Of a DNA stretch of 16,220 bases, positions 14,964 through 16,220 are shown one piece after another. Position 1 is the first letter of the stretch. Each line of letters starts with the position of its first letter. A program made the position numbers and the translations under genes. Source of the stretch: Candidatus Aminicenantota bacterium (lineage in GTDB: Bacteria > Acidobacteriota > Aminicenantia > Aminicenantales > Aminicenantaceae); contig JAUXEH010000026.1 in the NCBI GenBank assembly GCA_030620655.1, forward strand, positions 1-16,220, read 5' to 3'. The notes under the pieces are model-generated. The model ran no database searches. It had not been told where the DNA came from and saw only the letters and a program-made list of their open reading frames with translations.

Positions 14964-15452
14964 ATGCGGATCGTCGCCTTTGTCGGCCCCTCGGGCAGCG
15001 GCAAGACTCGTCTGGTAACGCGGTTGATCGCGGAATTCAGCCGGCGGGGATTGAAGACGGGAGTGATCAAACACTGCAGCCACGGATTTGAGCTGGACCC
15101 GGAGGCCAAAGACAGCCGTCGGTTCTGGGAGGCCGGGGCCGAGGGGGTTGCCCTGCTTTCTCCCCGGAAATGGGCGCTTTTGAAAAGGACACCCCCGGAG
15201 ATGCGCGCGGCGCAGGCCGCGGCCCAATTGTTTGCGGACCAGGACGTCGTCCTGGTGGAGGGCGGAAAGCAGGAACCAGGCATCCGGAAGATCGCCGTGC
15301 AGCGGCCCGGGTCCGGAGAAAAAATTTCAGTGGAACCGGACGAGCTGGCGGCCGTGATATCTGAAGAGGAACTGGCCGGCGAAAAGCCGGTCTTTCACCC
15401 GGATCAGATCCGGGTGATCGCCGATTTCATTTTGAATGAGGAGGACACATGA
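14964..15452 (+). CDS. mobB: Molybdopterin-guanine dinucleotide biosynthesis protein MobB
   Basis: This 162-residue P-loop GTP-binding protein has Walker A GPSGSGKT (8-15) and the MobB-specific continuation TGVIKHCSHGFELD, DSRRFWEAGAEGVALLS and DVVLVEGGKQEPGIRKI. MobB assists MobA in attaching GMP to molybdopterin for molybdenum enzymes. No mobA or molybdoenzyme gene is in the window, so partners must lie elsewhere. Its TGA overlaps the ATG of the next small gene as ATGA, which couples the two. Confidence 0.9.
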   Translation: MRIVAFVGPSGSGKTRLVTRLIAEFSRRGLKTGVIKHCSHGFELDPEAKDSRRFWEAGAEGVALLSPRKWALLKRTPPEMRAAQAAAQLFADQDVVLVEGGKQEPGIRKIAVQRPGSGEKISVEPDELAAVISEEELAGEKPVFHPDQIRVIADFILNEEDT

Positions 15453-15736
15453 ATCTGAACATCGACGGACAGGAGGTGCGGCTGAACGCCTTCGTCAACC
15501 GCATCATAACGAACACCATGGAGAGTGTCCTCAGGTCCCTGGACGACATCCCGGAGGATCGGCAAAACGTTATCTTTCGTGCGGATTCCGAAGCCGGTGT
15601 CGAACTGGAGATAGATGGTGGGCCCGTGCGAATGAATGCGTTTGTGCAGAAGATCGTCGGCAGTGTTCTTCAGGGAATCGTCGCCTCGCTCGAGGATGTC
15701 CCGACCGCACCACGAAGTATTGAAGTAGTCTTCTAG
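15449..15736 (+). CDS. Small protein made of two tandem copies of one domain, mobB-linked
   Basis: This 95-residue protein reads as a duplication. Residues 3-43 (LNIDGQEVRLNAFVNRIITN and on) align with 52-95 (LEIDGGPVRMNAFVQKIVGS and on). Shared positions include IDG, VR, NAFV, a hydrophobic helix and an S-L-x-D-[IV]-P end. Each unit looks like a beta hairpin plus a helix. There is no signal, membrane segment or metal motif. Single-unit versions with N-x-FV and a helix ending in SLK occur in other bacteria as I recall, without an assigned function. It has a strong GAGGAGG RBS and an ATGA overlap with mobB. Its TAG stop abuts the repeat at 15736. Confidence 0.8.
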   Translation: MNLNIDGQEVRLNAFVNRIITNTMESVLRSLDDIPEDRQNVIFRADSEAGVELEIDGGPVRMNAFVQKIVGSVLQGIVASLEDVPTAPRSIEVVF

Positions 15737-15827
15737 CCTGAATCATTCATAAAGAATGCCGATAATATAATAAAGTCTTCCCTGATTTTTATGTTCCAGG
15801 TCGGCAGCTTTTATGAATGACTCAGGC
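15736..15827. repeat. Head-to-head pair of repeat left ends (27-bp imperfect inverted repeat)
   Basis: The arm at 15736-15762 begins GCCTGAATCATTCATAAAG, and the arm at 15801-15827 is its inverse, matching at about 22 of 27 positions. A 38-base AT-rich segment lies between them. Both arms carry the TGCCGA end of the R1 stem. It directly follows the stop codon of the duplicated small protein and could fold as a hairpin at the end of the operon transcript. Confidence 0.75.
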
Positions 15828-16081
15828 GCTTGAGTAATTCACGGGCCGAGATTGCGGCAGATGGAAGGCATGGAGGGCGAAGCTGTGGTTTACCACCGCG
15901 AGACCCGACATAACGCATCAGATGCCGGGAGATCGGCTCGCCCGAAGGGTAAAAGGCGTCGATATTAGAAAAATTTATCATAGTGAGATGAAATGATCAT
16001 TTATTGGCGGGTGGTTAACTTGAGTAGCAAAGGCAAGATTTGGAGATATTTATCGACGCTTTTTATGAATGACTTAGGTCA
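15828..16081 (-). repeat. MITE-like intergenic repeat, copy 2 (R2), inverted relative to R1
   Basis: Read on the minus strand this has the same order of parts as R1: left end GACCTAAGTCATTCATAAAA, a 14-base arm (16051-16064 with 15951-15964, one mismatch), then TTTTACCCTTCGGGCG, GTGGTAAACCACAGCTTC, and the right end GTGAATTACTCAAG. The core of about 120 bases is roughly 75-80% identical to R1 by eye. The loop is 86 bases against 28 in R1, but both loops end TTTTTCTAA. No gene is seen in these 340 intergenic bases. Confidence 0.8.
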
Positions 16082-16220
16082 TTCGTAGCGGAGGGAGGTG
16101 ATGGGATCGGTCTTGGCCGCTTTCTGGGCGGGAAATATCCCGAAAAACAGGCCCACGGAGACCGCTACGCCCACACCCAGCACGACGGACCAGAGGGTCA
16201 CGGTGGCGGGGAGGGGAGTG
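16079..16220 (-). CDS. MacB/FtsX-type ABC transporter permease, C-terminal fragment
   Basis: The last 46 codons of a leftward gene are present. A hydrophobic helix (TLWSVVLGVGVAVSVGLFFG) is followed by IFPAQKAAKTDPITSLRYE and a TGA stop. The PAxKAAxxDPIxALRYE tail is the hallmark of MacB/LolC-like permeases, which transmit ATP-driven motion to move lipoproteins, peptides or drugs across the envelope. The ATPase and the rest of the permease lie outside the window. The stop codon overlaps the outer end of repeat R2. Confidence 0.85.
   Translation of the reverse strand, partial: TPLPATVTLWSVVLGVGVAVSVGLFFGIFPAQKAAKTDPITSLRYE

Noticed and set aside
15801..15827. Simple intrinsic terminator after the mobB operon
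   Set aside because: The right arm is not followed by a T-run, and the same sequence recurs at other sites as a repeat end, so a plain terminator does not explain it, though it may still affect transcript ends.

Overview
The window is about 16 kb of GC-rich bacterial DNA with a Gram-negative flavour: two predicted lipoproteins, a secreted creatininase-family enzyme and a periplasm-facing DUF3014 protein. Gene density is high, start sites mostly carry clear GGAG/AGGAGG ribosome binding sites, and many genes overlap by a few bases. No 16S gene or lineage marker is present. The gene set and the intergenic repeats fit an environmental deltaproteobacterial or Acidobacteriota/Aminicenantes-like genome, but the lineage is a guess.

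Layout: (1) the C-terminal end of a family-2 glycosyltransferase, then a convergent TauE/SafE permease and a divergent PAS-PAS-GGDEF diguanylate cyclase (1-2497). (2) An exported SH3-like protein, followed by a repeat element and a convergent PurF-like phosphoribosyltransferase whose glutaminase site is degenerate (2692-5162). (3) A DUF4097-type lipoprotein and a DUF3014 membrane-anchored protein reading rightward (5323-6975). (4) A leftward cluster of overlapping genes: cupin, surE, VTT/DedA-like membrane protein, radical SAM protein and secreted creatininase-like protein (10582-6986). (5) A leftward tRNA-Pro(GGG) with a good promoter, a small MerR-like regulator, and the divergent replication-associated ATPase rarA (10626-12754). 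(6) A small convergent protein, then a rightward operon of a seven-bladed PQQ-type propeller lipoprotein, an HD-domain hydrolase, mobB and a small internally duplicated protein (12751-15736). (7) A complex repeat region and the C-terminal end of a leftward MacB/FtsX-type permease (15736-16220).

The main signals beyond ordinary annotation are three. A family of intergenic repeats recurs in full, paired and minimal forms; its stem arms differ between copies in a compensatory way, and its ends sit directly against gene 3' ends. The PurF homologue keeps the PRPP loop and all four apparent Fe-S cysteines but starts Met-Gly-Gly, with no catalytic cysteine. The mobB-linked small protein is a tandem duplication of one roughly 43-residue unit. 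A perfect 13-bp inverted repeat with a CACCTCC loop between merR and rarA is also unexplained.
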